In this document: positions 1 to 8,375 of the stretch, piece after piece
Position numbering within the stretch: the stretch's first letter is position 1
How the letters are laid out: each line of letters begins with the position of its first letter
Origin: Pseudomonadota bacterium
Lineage (GTDB): Bacteria > Pseudomonadota > Gammaproteobacteria > Steroidobacterales > Steroidobacteraceae
NCBI GenBank assembly: GCA_023433705.1
Contig: JAEYUC010000014.1
Span: 133,241-197,240 of the forward strand
Direction of reading: 5' to 3'
DNA length: 64,000 nucleotides
Notes under the pieces: generated by a model
What the model saw: the letters and a program-made list of their open reading frames with translations, nothing else
Told to the model about the DNA's origin: nothing
Database searches by the model: none
Position numbers and translations under genes: made by a program

Positions 1-1431
1 TCACCGGCCGAGCGCGTGCGCGACTGGAACGAGTTCCATCACCACATGGACGAGAAGCGCCTGCGCCAGCAGGGCGCGCGCTGCATGGATTGCGGTGTGC
101 CGTTCTGTCACACGGGCAAACTGATCTCGGGGATGGCCTCGGGCTGCCCGGTGAACAACCTCATTCCGGAGTGGAACGATCTCGTCTACCGCGGATTGTG
201 GAAAGAAGCGCTCGAGCGCCTGCACCGTACCAACAACTTCCCGGAGTTCACCGGGCGGGTGTGTCCGGCGCCGTGCGAGGGATCGTGCGTGCTCGGCATC
301 AACGCGCCGCCGGTCACGATCAAGAACATCGAGAATTCGATCGTCGACAAGGGCTGGGAAGAGGGCTGGATCGTTCCGGAGCCGCCGACCGTGCGCACCG
401 GCAAGAAGGTCGCGGTCATCGGCTCGGGTCCCGCGGGTCTCGCGGCCGCCGTGCAGCTCAACAAGGCCGGGCACTCGGTGACCGTGCTCGAACGTGCGGA
501 CCGTCCGGGCGGCCTGCTCATGTACGGCATCCCGAACATGAAGCTCGACAAGCGCGAGGTCGTCGCGCGCCGCATTTCGCTCATGGAGAAGGAAGGCATC
601 AAGTTCCTGTGCAATGCGAACGTCGGCGACAACGTCGAGCCGCAGCTGCTGATCAAGGACTTCGACGCGACCATCATCTGCACCGGCGCCACGCAGCCGC
701 GCGATCTCAAGGTCGAAGGTCGTGACCTGAAGGGCGTGCACTTCGCGATGGATTTCCTGACCGCCGCGACGCAGTCCGTGTTGCGCGACGATCCGGCGTC
801 CACGCCGATCTCGGCGAAGGACAAGGACGTCATCGTGATCGGCGGCGGCGACACCGGCACCGACTGTGTCGGCACCTCGATGCGCCACGGCTGCAGGAGC
901 CTGCAGCAGATCGAGATCATGGCGATGCCGCCGATGGATCGCGCCCCGGACAATCCGTGGCCGGAGTGGCCGAAGGTCTACAAGATGGACTACGGCCAGG
1001 AAGAGGCCGCGGCGAAGTACGGCTCCGATCCGCGCGTCTATCTGACCACCGTGAAGAAGTTCACCGGCGACGGCGCGGGCAATCTCACCGGCGTCGTGAC
1101 CGTGCAGATCTCGTGGGAGAAGAACGACAAGGGTCAGTTCATCCCCGTCGAGAAGCCCGGCAGCGAGAAGGAACATCCCGCGCAGCTCGTGCTGCTCGCG
1201 ATGGGCTTCCTCGGCCCGGAGCAGGCGCTGCTCAAGGACCTCAAGGTCGAGGTCGACCCACGCAGCAACGTGAAGGCCGACTATGGCAAGTACGCGACCA
1301 GCGTGCCCGGCGTGTTCGCCGCCGGCGACGCGCGTCGCGGCCAGTCGCTGGTCGTCTGGGCCATCAACGAAGGCCGCGGGGCCGCGCGCGAGTGCGACCG
1401 CTGGCTGATGGGCGCGACCGAACTACCTTGA
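1..1431 (+). CDS. gltD: Glutamate synthase (NADPH) small subunit, 5'-truncated by window edge
   Basis: The small (beta) subunit of glutamate synthase passes electrons from NADPH through FAD and iron-sulfur clusters to the large subunit GltB for ammonia assimilation. The reading frame is already open at base 1, so the true start lies upstream; 476 residues are visible, close to a full GltD. An N-terminal block of cysteines (CMDCGVPFC, then GCPVNN, then CPAPCEGSC) matches the adrenodoxin-reductase-like 4Fe-4S domain. Two dinucleotide-binding motifs follow: GSGPAG near base 421 for FAD, and GGGDTGTDC near base 840 for NADPH. The C-terminal AGDARRGQSLVVWAI segment is the usual flavin-contacting end. 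gltB is expected upstream outside the window. A strong hairpin begins 4 bases after the stop. Confidence 0.97.
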   Translation, partial: SPAERVRDWNEFHHHMDEKRLRQQGARCMDCGVPFCHTGKLISGMASGCPVNNLIPEWNDLVYRGLWKEALERLHRTNNFPEFTGRVCPAPCEGSCVLGINAPPVTIKNIENSIVDKGWEEGWIVPEPPTVRTGKKVAVIGSGPAGLAAAVQLNKAGHSVTVLERADRPGGLLMYGIPNMKLDKREVVARRISLMEKEGIKFLCNANVGDNVEPQLLIKDFDATIICTGATQPRDLKVEGRDLKGVHFAMDFLTAATQSVLRDDPASTPISAKDKDVIVIGGGDTGTDCVGTSMRHGCRSLQQIEIMAMPPMDRAPDNPWPEWPKVYKMDYGQEEAAAKYGSDPRVYLTTVKKFTGDGAGNLTGVVTVQISWEKNDKGQFIPVEKPGSEKEHPAQLVLLAMGFLGPEQALLKDLKVEVDPRSNVKADYGKYATSVPGVFAAGDARRGQSLVVWAINEGRGAARECDRWLMGATELP

Positions 1432-1434
1432 CGG

Positions 1435-1479
1435 TTTTGCCGGGTTGCGGTGCCAGGCGCCGCAACCCGGCAAAAGTCA
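1435..1479. repeat. 45-bp hairpin repeat, copy A (bidirectional terminator-like)
   Basis: Arms of 16 bp at 1435-1450 and 1460-1475 are perfectly complementary around a 9-base loop (TGCCAGGCG). The left arm starts with TTTT and the right arm ends with AAAA, so it could end transcription from either side, which fits its place between the converging gltD and C13 peptidase genes. A near-identical copy lies at 11682-11726, also between converging genes. In both copies the terminal GTCA supplies the stop codon (TGA on the minus strand) of the minus-strand gene. Confidence 0.8.
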
Positions 1480-2310
1480 CCGGATTCCCGGGTTTTCCGT
1501 GCCAGGCACCGACTGTTCGAGCCTGGATTCGAGCACGGGGCCGAAGTAGGCCTGCGGTTGCGAGGGCTTCACGTCGAGTTCCTTCTCGCGCAGGCGGATC
1601 TCCTTGCGCGCGGTTTCGAATGCCACGCGCAGCGATTTCGCTCCCGGCAACGCATCGCGATAGAAGGCTTCGCCGAAGTACGTGAGGTGCCGTTCGTCCG
1701 AGCAGCCGAACGATGAGCGGTTCTTCGACGCGGCGGTGATGACGATGGTGTCGTTGTCGGCCAGCGGCTCGATGAACGCGCCGGAGAAACACGCGGAAAT
1801 CACGACGATCTTCTGCCGGATGCCCGACTCCGCGAGCAACTGCGCGAGGCCTCGCGCGCTGAGCCCGGTCGGTTCCATCCCGGTGTTCGATACCTCGATC
1901 ATCGCGTTGGGCGCGCCATGCGATGAAAGCGCGAGGAACAACACGTCCCTCTCCGGATCCATGACCCGCCGCAGGGCGGCCAGCGCGTAACGCAGGTTCG
2001 CGTGCGTGGCCAGTGGCAGGGTTTCGAGATCGCGACGGTCGTTGATCAGCAGCAGCGAGCGTTGCGACGAACCGAATTTTTCGCCGACCCGCGCCGCGGC
2101 GAGCTTGATCTCCTCCGCGAAGACGCGCTCCTCGCCGTATCCGGCGAACCCGAGGAAGTACACGCGCGGATCCGCGGGCTCCAGCGAGAACCCCGCGACG
2201 ACGTTGTCGATGAGCGCCTGCTGCGATGCCGCGTCGGGCGCGCCATGCGCGTATGGCGTGGCGAAGGCGCCGGACAGGAGCAGCAGGGCGATGGCGATGC
2301 ACTGACGCAC
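1477..2310 (-). CDS. Secreted caspase-like cysteine peptidase, C13 (legumain) family
   Basis: The 277-residue product has an N-terminal signal peptide (hydrophobic stretch about residues 4-16, cleavage near residue 23) and a caspase/legumain-like core. The expected catalytic dyad is visible: His131 in SSHG and Cys174 in SACFSG, each after a hydrophobic beta strand, as in Peptidase_C13. It probably acts in the periplasm or outside; the substrate is unknown. The start is a GTG at 2310 with no clear Shine-Dalgarno, and it sits inside a 21-bp inverted repeat (2300-2320). The final ten codons (VPGTENPGIR) lie wholly inside a repeat element (1480-1510), so the original C-terminus was probably different. 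It converges on gltD. Confidence 0.82.
   Translation of the reverse strand: MRQCIAIALLLLSGAFATPYAHGAPDAASQQALIDNVVAGFSLEPADPRVYFLGFAGYGEERVFAEEIKLAAARVGEKFGSSQRSLLLINDRRDLETLPLATHANLRYALAALRRVMDPERDVLFLALSSHGAPNAMIEVSNTGMEPTGLSARGLAQLLAESGIRQKIVVISACFSGAFIEPLADNDTIVITAASKNRSSFGCSDERHLTYFGEAFYRDALPGAKSLRVAFETARKEIRLREKELDVKPSQPQAYFGPVLESRLEQSVPGTENPGIR
1480..1510 (-). repeat. GTGCCTGGCAC-type repeat, single arm, within the peptidase 3' end
   Basis: On the minus strand this reads GGTGCCTGGCACGGAAAA and continues to CCGGG. It is closely related to each arm of the palindromic element at 26410-26504, which begins GGTGCCTGGCACGGAAATT. Here only one arm is present, translated as the last ten residues of the C13 peptidase. 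Confidence 0.7.
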
Positions 2311-2320
2311 CGCGTCAGTG
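2300..2320. promoter_or_regulatory. Inverted repeat over the peptidase start codon
   Basis: CACTGACGC and GCGTCAGTG are perfect 9-bp arms separated by three bases, and the predicted GTG start (2308-2310) lies inside. It could be an operator or an mRNA hairpin hiding the start codon. No regulator can be assigned. Confidence 0.4.
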
Positions 2321-2338
2321 TGGCAGAAATGCGCGGTG

Positions 2339-2560
2339 TTATTGCAGGTCGTCCATCACCTGGCGGAGCTGCTCGAGGCAGCTTGCGACGATCTCGTCGA
2401 GTCCCTGGACGTCCGGCTCGATCAGCAGGTCAGGTATCGGATCCACGGGTGCATGCACGTCGATCTGCGGCAGCTCGGGCATTTCCGCCAGGCGCGCGAC
2501 GAGATCGCGGCCGGTAGACGGCACCGGGATGACCTCGGATCGTTGTTGTTCGGTGATCAT
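2339..2560 (-). CDS. Small acidic hypothetical protein (73 aa)
   Basis: This frame runs from ATG at 2560 to TAA at 2339. The product is acidic and soluble, with several Pro-containing turns (PVPSTGR, PVDPIPD) and an amphipathic C-terminal helix ending QVMDDLQ. No signal peptide or membrane segment is visible and I recognise no family. A convincing ribosome binding site is lacking. Its composition is more protein-like than the arginine-rich overlapping frames on the plus strand, which is the main reason for calling it. It lies just upstream of the C13 peptidase in the same direction (28 bases apart), so the two could be cotranscribed. Confidence 0.42.
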   Translation of the reverse strand: MITEQQRSEVIPVPSTGRDLVARLAEMPELPQIDVHAPVDPIPDLLIEPDVQGLDEIVASCLEQLRQVMDDLQ

Positions 2561-2796
2561 CGAAGGCAGGCGAGCCGGCGTGAGTCGTGGAGCAAGAAAA
2601 ACGTCTTCCGCACACGCATCCGCGGTTTCCCTGGCGCCATCCTGGTTGCCTAACTACGTACTCCCGTTACCCGACTCGCCGCCGGCTCGTCGGCCTGTGA
2701 CGCCTAGCAAAAACCAATCCGCCGCGACGCGCATCCGCCGCGGACGACACATTGCTGTGGGAGTTTGCTGACAGCGGCGCGCAGCCCGCGACCGCA
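2561..2796. other. Intergenic stretch, no gene recognised
   Basis: This stretch between the 73-aa frame and the palindromic element has no credible reading frame. It would hold the promoter for the 73-aa protein and peptidase, but no clear -35/-10 pair stands out. Confidence 0.5.
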
Positions 2797-2890
2797 GTCG
2801 GTGCCGGGTGAGAAAACACGGAGTTAGCGTCAAGCGCCAGGACGGGATCGCGCCGAGTGCTAACTCCGCGTTTTCTCACCCGGCACCGAC
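2797..2890. repeat. 94-bp palindromic element, 32-bp arms (GTGCCGGGTGAG type)
   Basis: Arms 2797-2828 and 2859-2890 are complementary at 31 of 32 positions and flank a 30-base spacer. Each arm carries GGTGCCGGGTGAGAAAAC and then GGAGTTAGC. A single related arm occurs at 51527-51555, in front of ftsY. The layout matches the element at 26410-26504. The right arm encodes the last eight residues and stop codon of the adjacent MFS transporter. It resembles BIME/MITE-type non-autonomous repeats; no transposase is in the window. Confidence 0.85.
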
Positions 2891-4092
2891 CGCTTCACCG
2901 CGCGGGCGCAGATGAGCACGCAGCAGAACACGAACACGGCGGAGATCAGGTAGGGCGCGCCGGGCAGATCGACCGGCGCCTCGGGGGCCGCGAAGTGGCT
3001 GAACACCTGCGTCATGAAGATCGGCGAGATGATGGCCGCGACGCTCGCGATGCTCGCGTTGGCGCCCTGCAGTTCGCCTTGCGCGGACGGTCCGGCCTGC
3101 TTCGACATCACGCTCTGCACGCTTGGATTCGCGATGCCGCCGAGCGAGCCGATGGCGATGGCCGTATACAGCATCCACCCTTGAGTCGCGAACGCGTAGC
3201 CCAGGAACCCGACCGTCATCAGCGAGAACCCTAGAATGATCGCGCTGCGCTCCCCGATCCTGCGCACCACGACGCCGGTGAGACCGCCCATCACGATCAC
3301 CGTCATGATCCCGACAAACGTGAGCGACATCCCCGTCTCGGCCGGACCCCAGCCGAACTTGTGCTGCGTGTAGAACATCCACACGGCGGGCAGTGAATCG
3401 TGCGCGAGCTGGTACAGGAACACCGCGAACAGCAGGCCCGCGACCATCGGTAGATGGGCGAGGCTGCGGAACGCGCCGAACGGATTCGCGCGCACCCATT
3501 CGAATTTGCGGCGCCGTTCGGGCGGCAGCGATTCCGGCAACACGAAGTATCCGAACACCACGTTCGCGAGCGCGAGTGCCGCGGCCACGAAAAACGGCGC
3601 GCGCGATCCCACGTGTTCGGCGACGAACCCGCCGATGACCGGCCCCAGCGTGAAACCGAAACCCCACGCCGCGCCGATCAGGCCGAAGTTCTTCGCCCGG
3701 TTGTCGTCATTGCTGATGTCGCCGATGTACGCGCCCGCCGCCGCGAACGAGGCGCCGAACACTCCCGCGAACGCGCGCCCGATGAACAGCCAGGTCATCG
3801 AGGTCGCGAGGCCGGTCAGCAGGAAGTCCACGCCGAACGCGAACAGGGACAGCAGCAGCAACGGCCGGCGTCCGAACCGGTCGCTGAGATTCCCGAACAC
3901 GGGCGCCATGAAGAACTGCAGCAGCGCGTATACCGCAAGCAGGTAGCCGCTCCAATCGGCCGCAGTACTTACCGGTTCCCCGGTGAGTTCCATGATCACC
4001 GTCGGCAGCGACGGAATGATGATGCCGAAGCCGATGCTGTCGATGAAAACAGACAGCAGGACGAAGGTGAGGGCGGCGCGGGATCCGGTCAT
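2860..4092 (-). CDS. MFS drug efflux transporter, TetA-like
   Basis: A 410-residue major facilitator with twelve predicted membrane helices. The N-terminal helix with GFGIIIPSLP and the loop motif GNLSDRFGRRP (helix 2-3) are typical of the tetracycline/H+ antiporter (TCR) branch of drug:proton antiporters. The N-terminal half also has GAAWGFGFTLGPVIGG, resembling motif C of exporters. The substrate cannot be read from sequence. I chose ATG 4092; ATG 4104 and longer starts are possible but add a non-membrane leader. The last residues VPGEKTRS and the stop codon come from the palindromic element at 2797-2890. It is divergent from the ECF sigma gene, and the 74-base gap holds both promoters. Confidence 0.9.
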   Translation of the reverse strand: MTGSRAALTFVLLSVFIDSIGFGIIIPSLPTVIMELTGEPVSTAADWSGYLLAVYALLQFFMAPVFGNLSDRFGRRPLLLLSLFAFGVDFLLTGLATSMTWLFIGRAFAGVFGASFAAAGAYIGDISNDDNRAKNFGLIGAAWGFGFTLGPVIGGFVAEHVGSRAPFFVAAALALANVVFGYFVLPESLPPERRRKFEWVRANPFGAFRSLAHLPMVAGLLFAVFLYQLAHDSLPAVWMFYTQHKFGWGPAETGMSLTFVGIMTVIVMGGLTGVVVRRIGERSAIILGFSLMTVGFLGYAFATQGWMLYTAIAIGSLGGIANPSVQSVMSKQAGPSAQGELQGANASIASVAAIISPIFMTQVFSHFAAPEAPVDLPGAPYLISAVFVFCCVLICARAVKRSVPGEKTRS

Positions 4093-4166
4093 GGGGCCGC
4101 GCATTCTCGGGTAAATGCGCACTCCCGTGCTAGTCTGATGTCTCCGAGTTGCCGGCAAGGATCGTC

Positions 4167-5015
4167 ATGCATCGGAGCGACCCAGCGTCGCGGGAGATCG
4201 AGCTCGCAAGGCTGTTGCAAGGATGCGCGGCGCGGGATGCGCACGCCCTCCGCGCGCTCTACGACGAAACCTCTCCGCTGTTGTTCGCGAAGCTGCTGCG
4301 CATGGTGCGGCGGAGCCCGATGGCCGAAGCAGTGCTGCGCGACGTCTACCTTCACGTCTGGGAACGCGCGGGATCCTTCGAAGCGCACCGCGGCCGCGCG
4401 CTGGCCTGGATATCGACGCTGACGCGTTACTGCGCGATCGATCGTCTCGGCCACGAACGCGCGATCGCGGACGATCTTCCCTACGAGACGCCGACGCTCG
4501 AAGTGCTCGAAGAACACATCGCGACGCTCGACGAGGTCACGCGCCAGTGCCTCACGCTCGCCTTCGTGGACGGGCGTTCGTACGAGGAGATCGCCGACAT
4601 CACGCGCTCACCGGTGAGTGTGCGCGGACGAATTCGCCGCGGACTCCTGCATCTTCGCGACCTGCCGGCCGTCGTCGAACATGACAGACCGACGCGCAAG
4701 ACCGCGAACCGCGAGCTGCTCGATCGCCTCGCGGCCGAGTACGCGCTCGGCACGCTGCGCGGCCGGGCGCGAAGACGCTTCCAGCGCTGGCTGGTATCGC
4801 CCCGGGTGGCTGGACTGGTGCGGTCCTGGGAAGACAGGCTCGCTTTCCTCGAAACCCGCGAAGTGCGCATCGCGCCGCCGCCCGCGCAGGTCTGGGGCGA
4901 CATCGAAACGCGGCTCGAACTGCGCAGGCTGGCGCGGCATCCCGCGAGGCGGTGGATAGGGATCGCCGCCTCGGTGGTGGTGTTCACCTTGCTAGCCGCA
5001 TTCCTGATCGCTTGA
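4167..5015 (+). CDS. ECF sigma factor fused to a truncated membrane anti-sigma domain
   Basis: One open frame of 282 residues. Residues about 25-92 form sigma region 2 and about 112-165 region 4 (helix-turn-helix around SYEEIADITRSPVSVRGR). After a short linker, residues about 183-257 match the cytoplasmic anti-sigma domain of RskA-type proteins (LLDRLAAEYALGTLRGRARR, later APPPAQVW). A single membrane helix (about 263-281) ends the protein. These are normally two adjacent genes, and the anti-sigma normally has a periplasmic sensor domain after the helix, absent here. ATG 4167 is preceded by AAGGA. The result would be a membrane-tethered, self-inhibited sigma factor. The next gene encodes a secreted DUF11 protein, a plausible target. 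Confidence 0.85.
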   Translation: MHRSDPASREIELARLLQGCAARDAHALRALYDETSPLLFAKLLRMVRRSPMAEAVLRDVYLHVWERAGSFEAHRGRALAWISTLTRYCAIDRLGHERAIADDLPYETPTLEVLEEHIATLDEVTRQCLTLAFVDGRSYEEIADITRSPVSVRGRIRRGLLHLRDLPAVVEHDRPTRKTANRELLDRLAAEYALGTLRGRARRRFQRWLVSPRVAGLVRSWEDRLAFLETREVRIAPPPAQVWGDIETRLELRRLARHPARRWIGIAASVVVFTLLAAFLIA

Positions 5016-5114
5016 ATCCGCTGTGATGCCGGTCTCAATCCGCGGCCGGCGGTCGCCGCATTATGAGAGCCGGGTCCGCGTCCGCCGCGTCGCAGCGCAA
5101 TAAAGTCGATTCCC

Positions 5115-8100
5115 ATGAGAGAGGTGTCGGGTCACGGCACCCGCGGGCTCCTGTTCCGTGGGTGTTCTCTTGCGTTGCTCGCGATCGCGCTGCTGCTGGG
5201 CGGCCGCGATGCGTCCGCGCAGGCCATCACGCGTTACACGCGCGATACCGGCAACATCAACTTCGTCACGACCGGCGGCAGCCTGCGCACGCAGCCGAAT
5301 CCCGCGACCACGGGCGGCACGCAAGCCTGCCAGGTCGGCAGCTCGAGCTCGCAGAACCTCAGTGGAATTCCCGCGGGCAGAACCGTGCGCGCGGCATACC
5401 TGTACTGGGGCGGTTCCGGAAACACGGTCGACAGCAGCGTTCAGTTGAACGGCTTCACCGTGAACGCGAGCCGCACGTTCACGCGCACCTTCGTCAACAG
5501 CGGAACCAGCTACCAGTTCTTCGGCGGCTTCGCGGATGTCACGAACCGTGTCGCCGGCAACGGCAACTTCACCTTCAGCAACCTGACGGTGAGCACCGGT
5601 TCGCCGTGGTGCGACTCGCAGGCGGTGGTCGCCGGCTGGGCGCTGGTCGTCATCTATGAAGGCGCGGGCGAACGTCTGCGCGCCATCAACGTCTACGACG
5701 GCCTCGATTATTTCTACGGCAGCCAGCTCACGCTGACGCCCGACGGCTTTCGTGTGCCGGCGTCCAACATCGACGGCCGCGTCGCGGTATTCACGCTCGA
5801 TGGCGACCCGGGAAATTCCGGGACGCTGAACGGCGTCGACGAAGCGCTGCGTTTCAACGGTTTCCTGTTCGATGACGGCATCAATGTCAGCGGCAGCGAT
5901 CCGCTGGTCCAGCAGTTCGACGGCACCATCAATAGCCAGGGTATCGCGACGAGTTACGGCATCGACGTCGATCAATACGACGTGAGCGCCCGCCTGTCGC
6001 CCGGGCAGACCAGCGCCACGACCGTCTACTCCGCGGGCGCCGACCTCGTGCTGCTCGTGGCGCAGATCGTGAGCGCCACTTCGGATCCCGCCGTGAATCT
6101 CTCCACGACGGTGACGCACACCGGAAATTTCGTCGCGGGCTCGACCGGCACCTACACCGTCGTGGTCTCGAACGCGTCCGGATTCGAACGCGAGGACAAC
6201 ACGGTCACGGTAACCGACGTGTTGCCCGCGGGCCTGACTTACAACTCGTTCACGGGCACGGGCTGGAACTGCACCAACTCCGGCCAGACGGTGACCTGTA
6301 CTCACGCGCCGACGATCAATGCCGGCAGCTCGCTGCCGCCACTCAACATCGTGGTCAACGTCACCGGTCCCGCGGTGCCCGGCGTGACGAACACCGTGAC
6401 CCTGAGCACGCCGAGCTTCGACTTCGACACCGGCGACAACACGGCCTCCGACGTGACCGTGGTGGTAGGTCCGAATCTCTCCACGTCCACGAAGACGGTG
6501 GTCGACCTCAACGGCGGTGAAGCGAATCCGGGCGACACGCTGCGCTACACGGTGACAATCGCCGAATCCGCCGGGCATCCCGCGGCCGGCGTGACGCTGA
6601 CCGACAGCGTGCCCGCGAACACGAGCTGGGGCGGCTTCGTTTCCGTGCCCGGCGGCGCGACGAGTTCCTTCGCGCCCGGCGCGGGCGACAACGGCAACGG
6701 CGAGTTCACCGTCTCCGGGATTGCCATTCCCGCGAACGGTTCGGCGACCGTGGTGTTCGACGTCACGGTCGACGACGTCTCGCCGAACTCCACCATCGAC
6801 AATACGGCGGCCATCGAAAATCCAAACGGTCCCGGCGCGACGCCTTCGGCGCCGACCGTGCTGGTGTCGCCATCGCAGGTGGCGCAGCAGGGAACGAAGC
6901 AGCTCTATCTCTGGAGCAACTCGCAACGACTGTCGCGCACGCGTCCCACCGGCACACACGGCACGCTCACGATCAACGGCAACAACGATTCGGAAACCTT
7001 CGTGCTGAATCCGCCGCTGCGTTCGGACCTGTCATTGAACGCCGGCGGATTCCCGGTGCACCTGCGGTTGCAACGCGCCGGCAGCACCACGGGCTCGGGC
7101 GGATCGAACCGTACCGTGACCGTGACGCTCAGCAACTCGGCGCTGGGCGAGATCGCGACCGCGACGCGGACATTCAACAACATGTCCACGACCATGCAGC
7201 TCTACACGTTCACGCTGACCGCGTCGGGCATCACCGCGCCGGTCGGATCGACGTTCACGCTGGACGTGCGGAACAACAGCAACAACAACAGCAATCGGCA
7301 GGTGAACCTGCAGCCGTACACCGGCTCCTCGTATTCCCACGTCGAGCTCGACAGCGCGACGGTCATCAACGTCGACAGCGTGACGACCTACAACCTGCCG
7401 TTCTCCGGCGGAGTCGCGACCGAGACCTTCGCGCCCGGCGCGACCGTGTACGTGCGCGCGGTCGTCAGTGATCCGTTCGGCGGCTTCGACATCCGGGACG
7501 CGAACATCAGCATTTCGAATCCGTCGGGTACGGTCGTGCGGCCGTCCATTGCGATGCCGGTGGTGCAGGGTGGCAGCGGCTCGCCCGCGACGTGCAGTTC
7601 CACGACCTCGCCACTGTGCACGTTCGAATACGCGTTCACGCTGCCGGCGAATGCGCCTGAAGGCGGCTGGACCGTGAACGTCACGGCGCGGGAAGGCGTC
7701 GAGAACCTGGTGTCGGATCTTGGCGTCGGCAGTTTCGTCGTCGAGATCCCGCGGCCGTCGCTGACCATCCTCAAGATCTCGCGCGTGATCTCGGATCCGG
7801 TCAGCACCTCCAATCCGAAACGCATTCCGCAGGCGGTGGTGGAATACGAGATCCAGGCCACGAACAGCGGAGCGGGCGCCGTCGACGCCAACACCCTGGT
7901 GATCACGGATGCCATCCCGGCGGATGCCGCCATGTACGTGGGCACTTCCCTGGGCAATCCGGTCGCGTTCACGAACGGTGCGACACCGAGCGGCCTCGCG
8001 TACAACTACGCCGCCAATGTCACGTATTCCAGGGACGGTCCGGCCGGTCCCTGGAACCATACGCCCGCACCGAACGCCGACGGCTACGACCCGCTGATCC

Positions 8101-8192
8101 GCGCCGTGCGCATCGCGCCCACGGGCCCGATGAATGGGGCCGCGGGCGGCACTCCGAGCTTCACGGTCACGTTCCGGGTGCGCATCAACTAG
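5115..8192 (+). CDS. Large secreted DUF11-repeat surface protein (1,025 aa)
   Basis: A signal peptide ends near residue 35 (hydrophobic core LALLAIALLLGG, then ASAQA). The mature chain is low in Lys and rich in Thr, Ser, Asn, Gly and Val, typical of extracellular beta-sandwich proteins. Residues about 37-320 form a conserved N-terminal domain with VRAAYLYWGG. DUF11-like repeats follow, recognised by TVTDVLPAGLTY, TLTDSVPANTSW and, near the C-terminus, VITDAIPADAAMY. No C-terminal anchor, sortase motif or membrane helix is present, so it is probably released or held non-covalently. The ATG at 5115 has a weak ribosome binding site. It lies 99 bases after the sigma/anti-sigma fusion, on the same strand. 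Confidence 0.8.
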   Translation: MREVSGHGTRGLLFRGCSLALLAIALLLGGRDASAQAITRYTRDTGNINFVTTGGSLRTQPNPATTGGTQACQVGSSSSQNLSGIPAGRTVRAAYLYWGGSGNTVDSSVQLNGFTVNASRTFTRTFVNSGTSYQFFGGFADVTNRVAGNGNFTFSNLTVSTGSPWCDSQAVVAGWALVVIYEGAGERLRAINVYDGLDYFYGSQLTLTPDGFRVPASNIDGRVAVFTLDGDPGNSGTLNGVDEALRFNGFLFDDGINVSGSDPLVQQFDGTINSQGIATSYGIDVDQYDVSARLSPGQTSATTVYSAGADLVLLVAQIVSATSDPAVNLSTTVTHTGNFVAGSTGTYTVVVSNASGFEREDNTVTVTDVLPAGLTYNSFTGTGWNCTNSGQTVTCTHAPTINAGSSLPPLNIVVNVTGPAVPGVTNTVTLSTPSFDFDTGDNTASDVTVVVGPNLSTSTKTVVDLNGGEANPGDTLRYTVTIAESAGHPAAGVTLTDSVPANTSWGGFVSVPGGATSSFAPGAGDNGNGEFTVSGIAIPANGSATVVFDVTVDDVSPNSTIDNTAAIENPNGPGATPSAPTVLVSPSQVAQQGTKQLYLWSNSQRLSRTRPTGTHGTLTINGNNDSETFVLNPPLRSDLSLNAGGFPVHLRLQRAGSTTGSGGSNRTVTVTLSNSALGEIATATRTFNNMSTTMQLYTFTLTASGITAPVGSTFTLDVRNNSNNNSNRQVNLQPYTGSSYSHVELDSATVINVDSVTTYNLPFSGGVATETFAPGATVYVRAVVSDPFGGFDIRDANISISNPSGTVVRPSIAMPVVQGGSGSPATCSSTTSPLCTFEYAFTLPANAPEGGWTVNVTAREGVENLVSDLGVGSFVVEIPRPSLTILKISRVISDPVSTSNPKRIPQAVVEYEIQATNSGAGAVDANTLVITDAIPADAAMYVGTSLGNPVAFTNGATPSGLAYNYAANVTYSRDGPAGPWNHTPAPNADGYDPLIRAVRIAPTGPMNGAAGGTPSFTVTFRVRIN

Positions 8193-8287
8193 GCCGGATG
8201 GGCCGATTCCGTAGGTGATCGCCGGTACGCTGCACCGCACTGAAGCGATTTCGGGGCACGTGCACTCCCGATGGGATCGCAGGGCTG

Positions 8288-8301
8288 TAACAGGCTGGTT
8301 A
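8288..8301. promoter_or_regulatory. TAAC-N6-GTTA dyad upstream of the sigma54 promoter
   Basis: A short perfect dyad lies 75-88 bases upstream of the predicted sigma54 start, a normal position for an enhancer-binding protein site. It is too short to be convincing alone. Confidence 0.25.
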
Positions 8302-8349
8302 AATCGCGAATTCGGCCGGGTAGCGGTCCCGATTCGCCGATTTCGGAGT

Positions 8350-8365
8350 TGGCACGGCGATTGCT
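8350..8365 (+). promoter_or_regulatory. Consensus sigma54 (RpoN) promoter
   Basis: TGGCACG at 8350-8356, four bases, then TTGCT at 8361-8365 matches the -24/-12 consensus TGGCACG-N4-TTGCW exactly, with GG and GC correctly spaced. Transcription should start near 8376. No coding gene starts between there and the terminator at 8425-8463. Confidence 0.8.
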
Positions 8366-8375
8366 TTATCCAGAT

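Noticed and set aside
1..1176. Long minus-strand open frame opposite gltD (391 codons)
   Set aside because: Arg/His/Val/Asp-rich composition typical of antisense frames in GC-rich genes; gltD on the other strand has complete conserved motifs.
5061..6959. 632-codon minus-strand frame opposite the DUF11 protein
   Set aside because: Composition is dominated by Arg, Gly, Val and Asp without domain structure; the plus-strand frame has a signal peptide and DUF11 repeats.
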